Source: a virus. Taken from it: DNA of 50,529 nt. A model generated the notes under the pieces. The model saw nothing but the letters and a program-made list of their open reading frames with translations, searched no databases and was not told the origin of the DNA. Positions within the stretch are counted from its first letter, which is position 1, and each line of letters begins with the position of its first letter. A program made the position numbers and the translations under genes. The stretch lies in the IMG/VR virus record IMGVR_UViG_3300033146_000636, positions 1 through 50,529 of that record; one strand, written 5' to 3'. Of this stretch, positions 1 through 5,856 are shown piece by piece.

Positions 1-2
1 GA

Positions 3-26
3 TTTAACACTAAAGTGTGGTATAAT
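3..26 (+). promoter_or_regulatory. early-type promoter (AACACT-N9-TATAAT)
   Basis: The sequence has AACACT at 6-11, then TAAAGTGTGG-type spacing and a perfect TATAAT at 21-26 with an extended -10 (TGG before TATAAT). The same layout (ACACT, nine bases, TATAAT) recurs at 2121, 3283, 5289 and 19825 on the plus strand and before 6547 and 8504 on the minus strand. Here an ordinary leader with AGGAG (32-37) lies before the first gene. Confidence 0.75.
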
Positions 27-43
27 ATAGACAGGAGATAAGA

Positions 44-214
44 ATGGAGAGAGTATATTTAGAATTGGTATGGTTGTGTCCTAAGTGTAAAACTTATAAT
101 AATTCTACAGTTAAAAAATGTAATTGTTGTGGAGTAGAAGTAGAGATTGAAGAGTTGGACGAAGTAGATATTCAACAATTTATGTATGAATTAAAAGAAG
201 ATGGGAGTATGTAG
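44..214 (+). CDS. small zinc-ribbon protein
   Basis: 56 aa, too short for most gene callers. It starts at ATG 44 behind AGGAGATA and directly downstream of a promoter. Residues 12-15 are CPKC and residues 26-29 are CNCC, so two cysteine knuckles form a rubredoxin-like or zinc-ribbon fold; the C-terminal half is acidic (EVEIEELDEVD). Such proteins usually bind zinc and contact nucleic acid or protein. No specific function is recognised. A 13-codon reading frame (216-257) follows at once and is probably not a gene. Confidence 0.65.
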   Translation: MERVYLELVWLCPKCKTYNNSTVKKCNCCGVEVEIEELDEVDIQQFMYELKEDGSM

Positions 215-294
215 AATGAGTAATATAAATGAGATGTCTGAATTTGAAAAGGAATAGAATAGAAGATTTCTGTGGATGAAAATGCGAGTGAATA

Positions 295-507
295 ATGAAA
301 ATTTTTATGAATGATTTAAAATTTATATTGGTTAGTTATTATACGGCAACCTTATTAATTATATTTACAAGTGTGTTTGGTTTATTAATATATGGGGCTT
401 TGTTACCCTTCTCATTATTCTTATTAATAGTCCCAGCAATTATATTTGTATCCTATAAATTAGTTGTTAGTATATACAATAAGATTGAGAGGTTCCTAAC
501 GGGTTAA
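295..507 (+). CDS. two-TM small membrane protein, paralogue of 3556-3789
   Basis: 70 aa with two hydrophobic segments (about residues 10-32 and 36-57), followed by YKLVVSIYNKIERFL. The gene at 3556 has the same plan and a matching tail (YKLVGTIYDKLVGF), so the two are paralogues. The product should sit in the host inner membrane with a short cytoplasmic tail. No strong ribosome binding site is visible; ATG 310 is an alternative start. The last codons lie in a copy of the dispersed AACGGGTT element. Function unknown; nothing specific supports a holin call. Confidence 0.6.
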   Translation: MKIFMNDLKFILVSYYTATLLIIFTSVFGLLIYGALLPFSLFLLIVPAIIFVSYKLVVSIYNKIERFLTG

Positions 508-522
508 ACAAAAGGAGATACT

Positions 523-744
523 ATGAAAGATTTCACAGGTAAAGAATTAAAAATAGGTCAAGTTGTAATATGTATAACTGGAAAATATAAGGAATTTAAG
601 GTTGGAATAGTTACAAATATTACAAGTTATATGGTGTTGGTAGATTTTGGGTTTAAAAGTACAAGAATATTCCCAAGTCAAACCATTATAGCTGATAAGG
701 AAATAACACTAAAATATAAGTTAGGGGGATTTAATGGCAGATAA
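523..744 (+). CDS. KYKLG-tail family protein
   Basis: 73 aa behind a strong AAGGAGATACT site. The plan is F-x-G-K-x-L-x-x-G-(D/Q)-x-V near the N terminus, alternating hydrophobic residues (likely beta strands, SH3-like), and a C-terminal LKYKLG. The same plan is seen in genes at 1108, 4326 (by frameshift) and 5552, so the phage carries at least four paralogues. Overlaps the next gene by 11 nt, which implies translational coupling. Function unknown. Confidence 0.65.
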   Translation: MKDFTGKELKIGQVVICITGKYKEFKVGIVTNITSYMVLVDFGFKSTRIFPSQTIIADKEITLKYKLGGFNGR

Positions 745-1111
745 CATTATAGCCGTAGATTTTGATGGTACTTGTGTATCCCACGAGTATCCAAAAATGG
801 GTAAGGATATAGGGGCTGTTCCTATATTAAAGTCTTTAATTCAGAACGGGTTCAAATTAATTCTATTTACTATGAGAACTAATAATGAGTTGAAGGCTGC
901 TGTAAAGTGGTTTAAAGATAATGGGATAGAGTTATGGGGTATTAATGAGAACCCTACTCAGAGGCGTTGGAATAGCAGTAGAAAGGTATATGCGAATTTA
1001 TATATAGATGACTTAGGTTTGGGTATTCCGTTAACCTATGATGGAGATAGACCCTATGTGAATTGGTTAGAGGTAGAGAAGCTTCTAAAATCTGGGGGTG
1101 TTATAAAATGA
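734..1111 (+). CDS. HAD-superfamily phosphatase
   Basis: 125 aa. Motif I is DFDGT (residues 9-13) with the nucleophile Asp9 and acid/base Asp11; motif II is the Thr of LFTMRT (about residue 46); an acidic motif (YIDD, about residues 93-96) supplies the Mg2+ ligands. The size fits a compact HAD hydrolase with little or no cap. Substrate unknown; nucleotide or polynucleotide 3'-phosphate is possible for a phage enzyme. Starts at ATG 734 behind AGGGGG inside the end of the preceding gene, and its stop overlaps the next start (ATGATGA). Confidence 0.8.
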   Translation: MADNIIAVDFDGTCVSHEYPKMGKDIGAVPILKSLIQNGFKLILFTMRTNNELKAAVKWFKDNGIELWGINENPTQRRWNSSRKVYANLYIDDLGLGIPLTYDGDRPYVNWLEVEKLLKSGGVIK

Positions 1112-1347
1112 TGAAAAAAGATATATTAATGAATGAGCTTTTTGTTGGTGATTTAGTGTTAGTTCCTTACGGGTCAACATTTTCAGTCCGATTAATTAAG
1201 AAGATTACTCCGAAGATGTTAAAGCTCGCTACTGATAGTGGTGAGATATATTATAATTATCCTTTGAGTGTTATTAAATTAAAGGGTGAGTTATTGTTAA
1301 AGTATAAGTTGGGGTGGAGAATTGATGAGAATGGATGGTATAAATAA
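1108..1347 (+). CDS. KYKLG-tail family protein
   Basis: 79 aa. ATG 1108 overlaps the stop of the phosphatase gene and has GGGGGTG upstream. Pattern: LFVGDLVLV near residue 13, then VIKLKGELLLKYKLGW, matching the C-terminal motif of the paralogues at 523 and 5552. A TATAAATA sequence lies in its last codons (1339-1346) and could act as a T4-type late promoter for the thioredoxin, although it also simply encodes WYK-stop. Function unknown. Confidence 0.65.
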   Translation: MMKKDILMNELFVGDLVLVPYGSTFSVRLIKKITPKMLKLATDSGEIYYNYPLSVIKLKGELLLKYKLGWRIDENGWYK

Positions 1348-1361
1348 GAGGAGGATATAAA

Positions 1362-1715
1362 ATGGAATTTTTAAGTAGAGAGAGTTTCAAGGAAAAGGTA
1401 TTTGATTACGAGAAAGGAGAGGAGTGGAATTATAAGGGTGAGTTACCCTGTATAATTGATTTCTATGCAGATTGGTGTGGTCCCTGTAAAATGGTAGCTC
1501 CTATATTAGAGCAGTTATCAGAAGAGTATAAGGGTAAGGTTAACATTTACAAGATTGATACTGAGAAGGAGCAGGAGCTTGCTGGTGTTTTTCAGATTAA
1601 GAGCATCCCATCGATTCTTTTTTGTCCTAAGGGTGAGAAGCCACAGATGTCAATGGGTGCATTACCTAAGGAATCGTTTGTTGAAGCGATAGAGGATATT
1701 TTAAAGGTTAAGTAG
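1362..1715 (+). CDS. thioredoxin
   Basis: 117 aa, full length for a thioredoxin. The redox-active motif WCGPC is at residues 38-42, preceded by FYAD; the cis-proline loop is present as SIPSILF (about residues 79-85). A dithiol-disulfide reductant in the cytoplasm; phage thioredoxins commonly supply ribonucleotide reductase or act as polymerase processivity factors. No such partner lies in this window. RBS GAGGAGGATATAAA. A perfect hairpin follows the stop codon. Confidence 0.95.
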   Translation: MEFLSRESFKEKVFDYEKGEEWNYKGELPCIIDFYADWCGPCKMVAPILEQLSEEYKGKVNIYKIDTEKEQELAGVFQIKSIPSILFCPKGEKPQMSMGALPKESFVEAIEDILKVK

Positions 1716-1763
1716 TATTCTAACGGGTTCGAATTGTATAACGGGTTCGAACCCGTTAGAATA
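1716..1763 (+). terminator. 18-bp inverted repeat built from the dispersed palindrome
   Basis: TATTCTAACGGGTTCGAA (1716-1733) and its exact reverse complement (1746-1763) flank 12 bases, giving an 18-bp stem right after the thioredoxin stop. The right half also contains a self-complementary copy AACGGGTTCGAACCCGTT at 1740-1757. There is no U-tract, so intrinsic termination is uncertain; RNA processing or protein binding are alternatives. This is the longest copy of the element in the window. Confidence 0.6.
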
Positions 1764-1787
1764 AGCAGTATATTAGGAGTAAATAAA

Positions 1788-1925
1788 ATGAAATTAACTA
1801 ACGAAGATATTAAGAAGTATGGTACATTGAAAGAACAGAAGATACTTAATGAAGCTTTTACAGTTTTTGATAAGGATGTTCGACCCTATATGAAAGAATT
1901 GTATAGTGTAGTATTTAAGACATAA
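1788..1925 (+). CDS. small unknown protein
   Basis: 45 aa from ATG 1788 behind TTAGGAGTAAATAAA; an upstream in-frame ATG lies inside the hairpin and is rejected. Mostly helical and charged (MKLTNEDIKKYGTLKEQ at the N terminus). The following frame (1963-2103) is open in +1 and may be the second half of the same gene after an indel. Function unknown. Confidence 0.5.
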   Translation: MKLTNEDIKKYGTLKEQKILNEAFTVFDKDVRPYMKELYSVVFKT

Positions 1926-1962
1926 TACTTTTAATTCTTATGACTCAGCACTTAATGATAGT

Positions 1963-2103
1963 ATGATAGAATATTGGAAAGCTATCATCGAAAAACTTAA
2001 TGACTCAATTCAATCATATGAAGAACTTGACGTGGATACATTAAAAAAATTATACGTAGATGCATCGAGTTCCACATCCGGACTATTAAAAGTTTATAAA
2101 TAA
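1963..2103 (+). CDS. possible small helical protein or 3' half of a broken gene
   Basis: 46 aa, MIEYWKAIIEKLNDSIQSYE at the start, with heptad-like spacing. The open frame reaches upstream of the ATG to about 1909, overlapping the end of the 45-aa gene in another phase, and no ribosome binding site is seen. Two readings are possible: a separate short gene, or the C-terminal half of the 1788 gene after a one-base change. Codon use looks like coding sequence. Confidence 0.3.
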   Translation: MIEYWKAIIEKLNDSIQSYEELDVDTLKKLYVDASSSTSGLLKVYK

Positions 2104-2120
2104 CAAAAGTTTTTAACCAG

Positions 2121-2144
2121 TTTAACACTATTCTGTGTTATAAT
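2121..2144 (+). promoter_or_regulatory. early-type promoter, leaderless start at 2151
   Basis: AACACT (2124-2129), nine bases ATTCTGTGT, then TATAAT at 2139-2144. Only six bases separate TATAAT from ATG 2151, placing the start codon at the expected transcription start. Confidence 0.75.
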
Positions 2145-2150
2145 ATATTT

Positions 2151-2330
2151 ATGAGAAGGACATATGACAAGCGAGGCGAATTTGTGAGGGCTGGGGATTA
2201 TATTATGTGTTATGCTGAATTATATTTAACTCACGGGATTTCCAATATCAAGAATTCTGGATATCGTGAAAATTCTAAAGATGGTAAGACTATAATGATT
2301 AGGATTTTAAATCCTAAGGTTTCAGATTAG
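2151..2330 (+). CDS. 59-aa unknown protein on a leaderless mRNA
   Basis: 59 aa, short and basic at the N terminus (MRRTYDKRGEFVRAGDYIM), ending ILNPKVSD. The start ATG is seven bases downstream of TATAAT, so no room exists for a Shine-Dalgarno. An alternative ATG at 2164 with AGAAGGA upstream gives only seven codons; it could be a regulatory minicistron but is more likely chance. RAGDY resembles the G-D-x-V entry strand of the KYKLG proteins, but the tail motif is missing. Function unknown. Confidence 0.6.
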   Translation: MRRTYDKRGEFVRAGDYIMCYAELYLTHGISNIKNSGYRENSKDGKTIMIRILNPKVSD

Positions 2331-2364
2331 AAGTTGGTAGAAATAAATTAGAGTGGGTGAGAGG

Positions 2365-2856
2365 ATGAAATTAAAGTTGAATGATTTGTATAAGTTTTCA
2401 TATAATGATGAATACCGTAGTAATAACATGTATAGTAATCATTGTTTTGATGGTCAGTTATTAGTCAAAGCGGGTTCGAACGGGTTAATATTGGTTGACA
2501 CTTATTGGGGATCTGGTATGGAATCCAAGACATTTACTCTGGAGAGGGCTTTAGATGTTGGAGTCTTGAACTTTGTGTGTAATTTGGATGATGTTGAAGA
2601 GGTTTGTGAAGGTGAGCGTTTTTATTATGAGGAAGAAGATTTTTTTAATATCAGTTCACATCATGGTTATTCCAAGAAGTTTGTAATTAAGAAGGGTGCT
2701 GTTCGTAGTAAGGAAGTTATGTTGCGGAGGTTAAAGTATAATCACAAGGCTATAGTTGGTAAGATAAGGAGTCTTGAGAATGATTTGAATATGATATCTG
2801 GGGACATGAAGAAGGTTCTCGATGGTGATCTAAATGTTTATATTCAGGATATTTAG
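2365..2856 (+). CDS. unknown protein with C-terminal helical segment
   Basis: 163 aa from ATG 2365; an in-frame GTG at 2353 is less likely. The N-terminal half looks like a beta-rich fold (NDLYKFSYNDEY, LLVKAGSNGLILVDTYW), followed by an acidic stretch (EVCEGERFYYEEEDFF) and a C-terminal basic helix (about residues 118-150). A double copy of the dispersed element (CGGGTTCGAACGGGTT, 2471-2486) is read as AGSNGLI in the middle of the protein, suggesting the element can be tolerated as coding sequence. The gene converges with a minus-strand gene and overlaps its stop. Function unknown. Confidence 0.6.
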   Translation: MKLKLNDLYKFSYNDEYRSNNMYSNHCFDGQLLVKAGSNGLILVDTYWGSGMESKTFTLERALDVGVLNFVCNLDDVEEVCEGERFYYEEEDFFNISSHHGYSKKFVIKKGAVRSKEVMLRRLKYNHKAIVGKIRSLENDLNMISGDMKKVLDGDLNVYIQDI

Positions 2857-3157
2857 ATTAAGTTATTTAGACCTCTGAACCCCAGTTTCCCCATTTTGTG
2901 GTAAATTTTGAATTTTCTTATGTCATTATTAAACCGCAAGATTGTGTTTATAATTTCAGATCCTCTCTCTAGATTTAGACGTTCATCAGTTATAAAGTGA
3001 TCCACACTCCCATCTCTGAATATCTTATATACTTCAAACTTATATGAATTAGATAGTCTTTCGACGGCTATGCACCATCGTTAAATATATCAACTTTTTC
3101 ACCACTATCTATATCGTTGGAAGATGTCTGATAAGATTCTAATATTGTAAATTTCAT
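2853..3157 (-). pseudogene. tagged internal-protein candidate, frameshifted
   Basis: Reading the minus strand from ATG 3157 gives MKFTILESYQ and 19 more residues, then TAG at 3070-3068. The adjacent frame then stays open to TAA at 2855-2853 with protein-like sequence (KFEVYKIFRDGSVDHFITDE and onward, about 75 residues). Joining the two gives a protein of about 100 residues that resembles the tagged gene at 3923 (both have an F-x-V/I-x-(I/K)-(F/Y)-x-DG-(S/E) segment). Either one base was lost near 3075 (a true lesion or a sequencing error) or expression needs a shift; no slippery motif is visible. The N terminus is the (I/L)-x-E tag of this phage. Confidence 0.55.
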
Positions 3158-3258
3158 AAACAGCCCGAATATTTAACTTTCTTTAATTTTTCTTTTTGTT
3201 CATCCATATACTTCCAAAAAATTGTATAAATTTCTTGTAGTTCTTTTTTATCTAACAT
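3154..3258 (-). CDS. 34-aa helical protein
   Basis: Begins at ATG 3258 behind a strong AGGAGAGAAT site on the minus strand; product MLDKKELQEIYTIFWKYMDE plus a Lys-rich end. Its TGA overlaps the ATG of the tagged gene (ATGA at 3157-3154), so it is the first cistron of a two-gene minus-strand operon. A TATTAT about 10 bases upstream of the RBS could be its -10. Function unknown. Confidence 0.5.
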   Translation of the reverse strand: MLDKKELQEIYTIFWKYMDEQKEKLKKVKYSGCL

Positions 3259-3282
3259 ATTCTCTCCTGATAATACTTATTA

Positions 3283-3306
3283 TTTGTAACTAAAGTGTGT
3301 TATAAT
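3283..3306 (+). promoter_or_regulatory. early-type promoter, leaderless start at 3313
   Basis: TAACTAAAGTGTGT followed by TATAAT at 3301-3306. The first box is degenerate (AACT instead of CACT). Six bases separate the -10 from ATG 3313. Confidence 0.7.
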
Positions 3307-3312
3307 ATAGTT

Positions 3313-3537
3313 ATGAAAAAAGTTTGGTATTTGTTAGATGTTGGCAATGAACGCATAACGGGTTTAATAGATGGTCACGGAGTTGGATTTGGGAGTAATA
3401 TTGATAGTGGAAAAGGTTACGGGGTTGGTGAAGGTGTGGGTAGTGGATTTAAGAGTGGGTCTGGATTGGGTCATGGATACTTTAAGCGTTATGATGACAA
3501 TTTTGAAGAGTGGGTTGAAAAGGAGGAATTAAAATGA
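3313..3537 (+). CDS. Gly-rich small protein on a leaderless mRNA
   Basis: 74 aa. The correct start is ATG 3313; a longer frame from 3295 begins inside the promoter and is not used. The middle (about residues 20-56) is rich in Gly with alternating Gly-x dipeptides (GHGVGFGSNIDSGKGYGVGE), and the end is acidic (DDNFEEWVEKEE). It may form an extended structure. No family recognised. Confidence 0.55.
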   Translation: MKKVWYLLDVGNERITGLIDGHGVGFGSNIDSGKGYGVGEGVGSGFKSGSGLGHGYFKRYDDNFEEWVEKEELK

Positions 3538-3555
3538 AATGTAGGGAGGTTTATT

Positions 3556-3789
3556 ATGTTTGATGATGAAATGGATAAATTTATAGTGAAGACATATTAT
3601 ACAATAGTTTCATTTATTGTATTTATGGCTATAGTTAATTTTTTAATTTGTGGTAGGTTAATATTAATTCCTCTATCAATATTTTTTTTAATAGCACCAT
3701 TTATTTATATAATTTTATATAAATTAGTTGGTACAATATATGATAAGTTGGTGGGGTTTGCCAAAATAGGAGGTAATGATGAATTGTGA
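3556..3789 (+). CDS. two-TM small membrane protein, paralogue of 295-507
   Basis: 77 aa behind GGGAGG. Two hydrophobic helices at about residues 14-34 and 38-57, then YKLVGTIYDKLVGFAKIGG. Topology and tail match the gene at 295. The stop overlaps the start of the zinc-ribbon gene, whose RBS lies in its last codons. Function unknown. Confidence 0.6.
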   Translation: MFDDEMDKFIVKTYYTIVSFIVFMAIVNFLICGRLILIPLSIFFLIAPFIYIILYKLVGTIYDKLVGFAKIGGNDEL

Positions 3790-3919
3790 GAGCTGTGGGA
3801 AAGAAGTTGAAATATTAATATGTTCTAGGTTTTCAGATGCTATGATATGTAATCCTTGTAATATAAAAGAGATAGAGCATCCAGATTTCGAAAAATTGGT
3901 TAAAGATAATAATAAGTAG
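3779..3919 (+). CDS. small zinc-finger protein (C-x2-C ... C-x2-C)
   Basis: 46 aa, start ATG 3779 (or 3776) behind AGGAGGT. CESC at residues 3-6 and CNPC at residues 23-26, then IKEIEHPDFEKL. The spacing suits one treble-clef or ribbon-type zinc site. Short phage proteins with an N-terminal CxxCG and a distal CxxC followed by E-x-x-HP are common, but their job is usually unknown. Lies between a membrane-protein gene and a tagged gene on one transcript. Confidence 0.65.
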   Translation: MNCESCGKEVEILICSRFSDAMICNPCNIKEIEHPDFEKLVKDNNK

Positions 3920-3922
3920 TTT

Positions 3923-4309
3923 ATGGAATTTAAAATATTAGAAAGTGAGAACGAGACATTCTGGAATAGTTTCAAAATGAATAGAGACGGAAATTTTCAG
4001 AGTGATATAAATGTTGAAAATATAACGATAAGTTTCATTGAAGACTGGTTTAGCCCGGTCCATCTGAAGAACTCTGAATTTGTTATTAATATATATAAAG
4101 ATGGTGAGTTAGTCGATATATTCCACGGTATGTTTAAGGATGAGATTGAGACTATATTTTTAGCCAATTTAGCTGGTCTTGGTATATATAATGAAGAACC
4201 TGAAGAATGGTTAGGGATGAGTAAAAAAGAAAAGTTGAGAAGTAAGTTAAGTGGTACTGAATACGAAGTTAATTATGATAGGGGTGGGTTTTACTACGAA
4301 GAAGTTTAG
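3923..4309 (+). CDS. tagged protein, candidate internal head protein
   Basis: 128 aa starting MEFKILES. The first seven residues match the tag shared by about twelve genes here; the predicted prohead-protease cut would be after Glu7 (I-L-E/S). The rest is acidic and beta-rich (FVINIYKDGELVDIFHG in the middle) and resembles the frameshifted gene on the minus strand at 2853-3157. No Shine-Dalgarno precedes ATG 3923; instead TAATAAGTA lies four bases after-spaced upstream (3910-3918), a one-base variant of the candidate late promoter. Function after delivery unknown. Confidence 0.65.
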   Translation: MEFKILESENETFWNSFKMNRDGNFQSDINVENITISFIEDWFSPVHLKNSEFVINIYKDGELVDIFHGMFKDEIETIFLANLAGLGIYNEEPEEWLGMSKKEKLRSKLSGTEYEVNYDRGGFYYEEV

Positions 4310-4325
4310 AACGAAGGGGAGTGTT

Positions 4326-4508
4326 ATGAATAAAGGATATTTTGGAAAAGATTTAGATGTTGGTGATGTTATATACGAGTCTAGTTTTTATGGGAAATTT
4401 GGTGAGATTAAATCAATCAATCAAGAAATAGCATCTTTCATTGATGAGAATAATTTTATCAGAACTGCACATTGTGTAATACTTGTATTAAGGTTGGGAA
4501 AGAGTTGA
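4326..4508 (+). CDS. KYKLG-family protein with possible -1 frameshift
   Basis: 60 aa in frame 0 from ATG 4326 behind AAGGGGAGTG; an upstream in-frame start overlapping the previous gene is rejected. Frame 0 stops at 4506-4508 just before the family's C-terminal motif. In the -1 frame the sequence continues ELKLKHKLSSYN and on to TGA at 4607-4609, which restores the LKxKL tail of the paralogues at 523, 1108 and 5552. The junction is G-GGA-AAG (4496-4502). The fused product would be 94 aa, close to the 93-aa paralogue. Either programmed frameshifting or a one-base lesion explains this. Confidence 0.6.
   Translation: MNKGYFGKDLDVGDVIYESSFYGKFGEIKSINQEIASFIDENNFIRTAHCVILVLRLGKS
4496..4502 (+). 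promoter_or_regulatory. slippery heptamer GGGAAAG (candidate -1 frameshift site)
   Basis: The heptamer lies in the X-XXY-YYZ phase relative to the zero frame (G GGA AAG) and one codon before the stop. GGGAAAG is the same heptamer used by the phage lambda G-T tail genes. No clear stimulatory pseudoknot was identified by eye. Confidence 0.45.
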
Positions 4509-4580
4509 AATTAAAGCATAAACTTAGTAGTTATAATCTACTCAGAAGAATGATTGATGTGAAGAAAAGGGGGTTATTAA

Positions 4581-4778
4581 ATGAGTTATTCCAATCAATT
4601 GCAGAATGATAGAAAATTTATGTTGATTCATAAACTGACTGGATTAACTCCAGATTGCCATACCTGTGACAAAATGTCAGAGAATACTAACTGTTGGATA
4701 TATTCTAATGGTATAATATATAGCAACAATATTTTATATTCAATTTGTGACAATTTCCGTCCTAAAAAGAGTACATAA
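4581..4778 (+). CDS. four-cysteine CD-(N/D)-(F/W) family protein
   Basis: 65 aa behind AGGGGGTTATTAA. Cysteines: CHTC at residues 26-29, then C38, then ICDNF at residues 56-60. The pattern C-x2-C, C, about 18 residues, C-D-N-F recurs in small genes at 6315, 7934 and 8640, with looser forms at 5320 and 19863. Four cysteines suggest one structural zinc. Function unknown. Confidence 0.6.
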   Translation: MSYSNQLQNDRKFMLIHKLTGLTPDCHTCDKMSENTNCWIYSNGIIYSNNILYSICDNFRPKKST

Positions 4779-4817
4779 TGATTGGCATTAATGTTGTATG
4801 ATACTATTGGAGGTAAT

Positions 4818-5276
4818 ATGAAAAAGATATTATTAATAGTTTTAATGTTGATGTTATCCATGAGCATCTATTCACAGTACAAGAGGTACACACCAACGGG
4901 TTATGATCACAACGGGTTCGAATTCTTCAGATTCTATGATGGTCCAATAAGTTATTGGTTTGATAATTGGAATAATTATTATGTTTACATTAATAAGAAT
5001 GTGTATATAATGTCAGAAGTCGTTTGGTTGGGTTATAGTGAGTTGAATTGGGTTCGAATGATTAACATACCTATTTGGAGTATCAAACCTTATTGTAGAG
5101 AAAAGAGGTTTAAGAAGCGTTATATTTTCAAGAAGTCAGGAATTTACAAACATAACCGAAAGAATCGCAAAAAATATAGAATTTACAAACATAACCGTAA
5201 GATTTATAAGAAGCGTTATAAGTTTAGAAGTAGAAGTTTTGACAGTAGATTCAAAAAGTTCAAGAAAAAATCTTAA
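4818..5276 (+). CDS. secreted or periplasmic protein with very basic C-terminal repeats
   Basis: 152 aa from ATG 4818 behind TTGGAGGTAAT. Residues 1-20 form a signal peptide (KK, a run of Leu/Ile/Met, then Ser-rich SMSIYSQ). The middle is aromatic (PISYWFDNWNNYYVY). The last 60 residues are extremely basic, with the repeat YKHNRK-x-(R/I)-x-KKxR-(Y)-(I/R). Two element copies (4895-4902, 4911-4922) encode TG and NGFE near the mature N terminus. It probably acts in the envelope, perhaps binding lipopolysaccharide, peptidoglycan or nucleic acid there. No homologue recognised. Confidence 0.6.
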   Translation: MKKILLIVLMLMLSMSIYSQYKRYTPTGYDHNGFEFFRFYDGPISYWFDNWNNYYVYINKNVYIMSEVVWLGYSELNWVRMINIPIWSIKPYCREKRFKKRYIFKKSGIYKHNRKNRKKYRIYKHNRKIYKKRYKFRSRSFDSRFKKFKKKS

Positions 5277-5288
5277 TTTTTTAACCCG

Positions 5289-5313
5289 TTTGGACACTGA
5301 AGTGTGTTATAAT
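5289..5313 (+). promoter_or_regulatory. early-type promoter, leaderless start at 5320
   Basis: GACACT, nine bases GAAGTGTGT, TATAAT at 5308-5313. Six bases lie between TATAAT and ATG 5320. An AACCCGTTT half-copy of the dispersed element (5283-5291) sits just upstream. Confidence 0.75.
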
Positions 5314-5319
5314 GTAGGT

Positions 5320-5559
5320 ATGGATAATAAACTTAAATTTATGATAAAGATGAGCAACATACCTACGTCACCATGTGTTGACTGCAAACACTTTATGCTT
5401 AAATATTCGACTCAACATGAACATTTTGATTTAGGTATATATGGTGTTTACATATGCAAACGACAAAAAAGTGACTGTAAAGTTTGGAACAGGTTCAAGC
5501 GGGTTAATAACATTAGAGATGAGCGACATTACAGACTCATTGTGAATAAAAATGTCTGA
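5320..5559 (+). CDS. cysteine-rich small protein on a leaderless mRNA
   Basis: 79 aa from ATG 5320; longer frames start inside the previous gene and promoter. Cysteines: CVDC (residues 19-22), YICKRQ, and SDCKVW. It is a divergent member of the four-cysteine set, with C-K-V-W where others have C-D-N-F/W. A half-copy of the dispersed element (AAGCGGGTT near 5490) encodes KRV near the end. Overlaps the next gene by eight bases. Confidence 0.55.
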   Translation: MDNKLKFMIKMSNIPTSPCVDCKHFMLKYSTQHEHFDLGIYGVYICKRQKSDCKVWNRFKRVNNIRDERHYRLIVNKNV

Positions 5560-5833
5560 TAAAGAAATAAGAGATTTTAATGGTGACATCCTCACTAATG
5601 GTGATTGGGTATTTGTAACTACATATGATGGGGGCATTTTAAAATACTTCTTATTGAAATATCTGAATACTAGTTCTAGGAATTCATATTACTATTTTGA
5701 AGATCTTGATAATAACATGGCACATTTAGATTTTAATCATGATAAGACGTCACTCACAAAACTCACGACTGAAGATTTAGTTAAGCATAAGTTAGGTTGT
5801 AAATTTAAAAAGTTCGAAGGTTGGTCTAAATAA
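5552..5833 (+). CDS. KYKLG-tail family protein
   Basis: 93 aa, the longest intact paralogue of this family. N terminus IRDFNGDILTNGDWVFV, C terminus LVKHKLGCKFKKFEGW. The start overlaps the preceding gene, whose stop is in its third codon, so translation is probably coupled. Function unknown. Confidence 0.65.
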   Translation: MSDKEIRDFNGDILTNGDWVFVTTYDGGILKYFLLKYLNTSSRNSYYYFEDLDNNMAHLDFNHDKTSLTKLTTEDLVKHKLGCKFKKFEGWSK

Positions 5834-5839
5834 TAAATA
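5831..5839 (+). promoter_or_regulatory. candidate T4-like late promoter TAATAAATA
   Basis: TAATAAATA, then GTTATTAGGAG, ahead of a tagged gene at 5857. The first TAA is also the preceding stop codon. Eleven such 9-mers precede genes in this window; T4 late promoters are TATAAATA. Confidence 0.45.
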
Positions 5840-5856
5840 AGTTATTAGGAGATCAA

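Noticed and set aside
216-257. 13-codon frame after the first zinc-ribbon gene
   Set aside because: No ribosome binding site and no recognisable content; too short to support.
1339-1346. TATAAATA identical to the T4 late promoter
   Set aside because: It lies in the final codons of a gene and is a single case; the repeated form in this genome is TAATAAATA. Kept only as a remark.
1740-1757. tRNA T-arm-like sequence GGGTTCGAACCC, here and in other copies
   Set aside because: No acceptor stem, D-arm or anticodon arm can be built around any copy; the sequence is part of the dispersed palindrome.
3724-3975. Minus-strand frame opposite the membrane and zinc-finger genes
   Set aside because: Overlaps well-supported plus-strand genes with proper ribosome binding sites and has none of its own.
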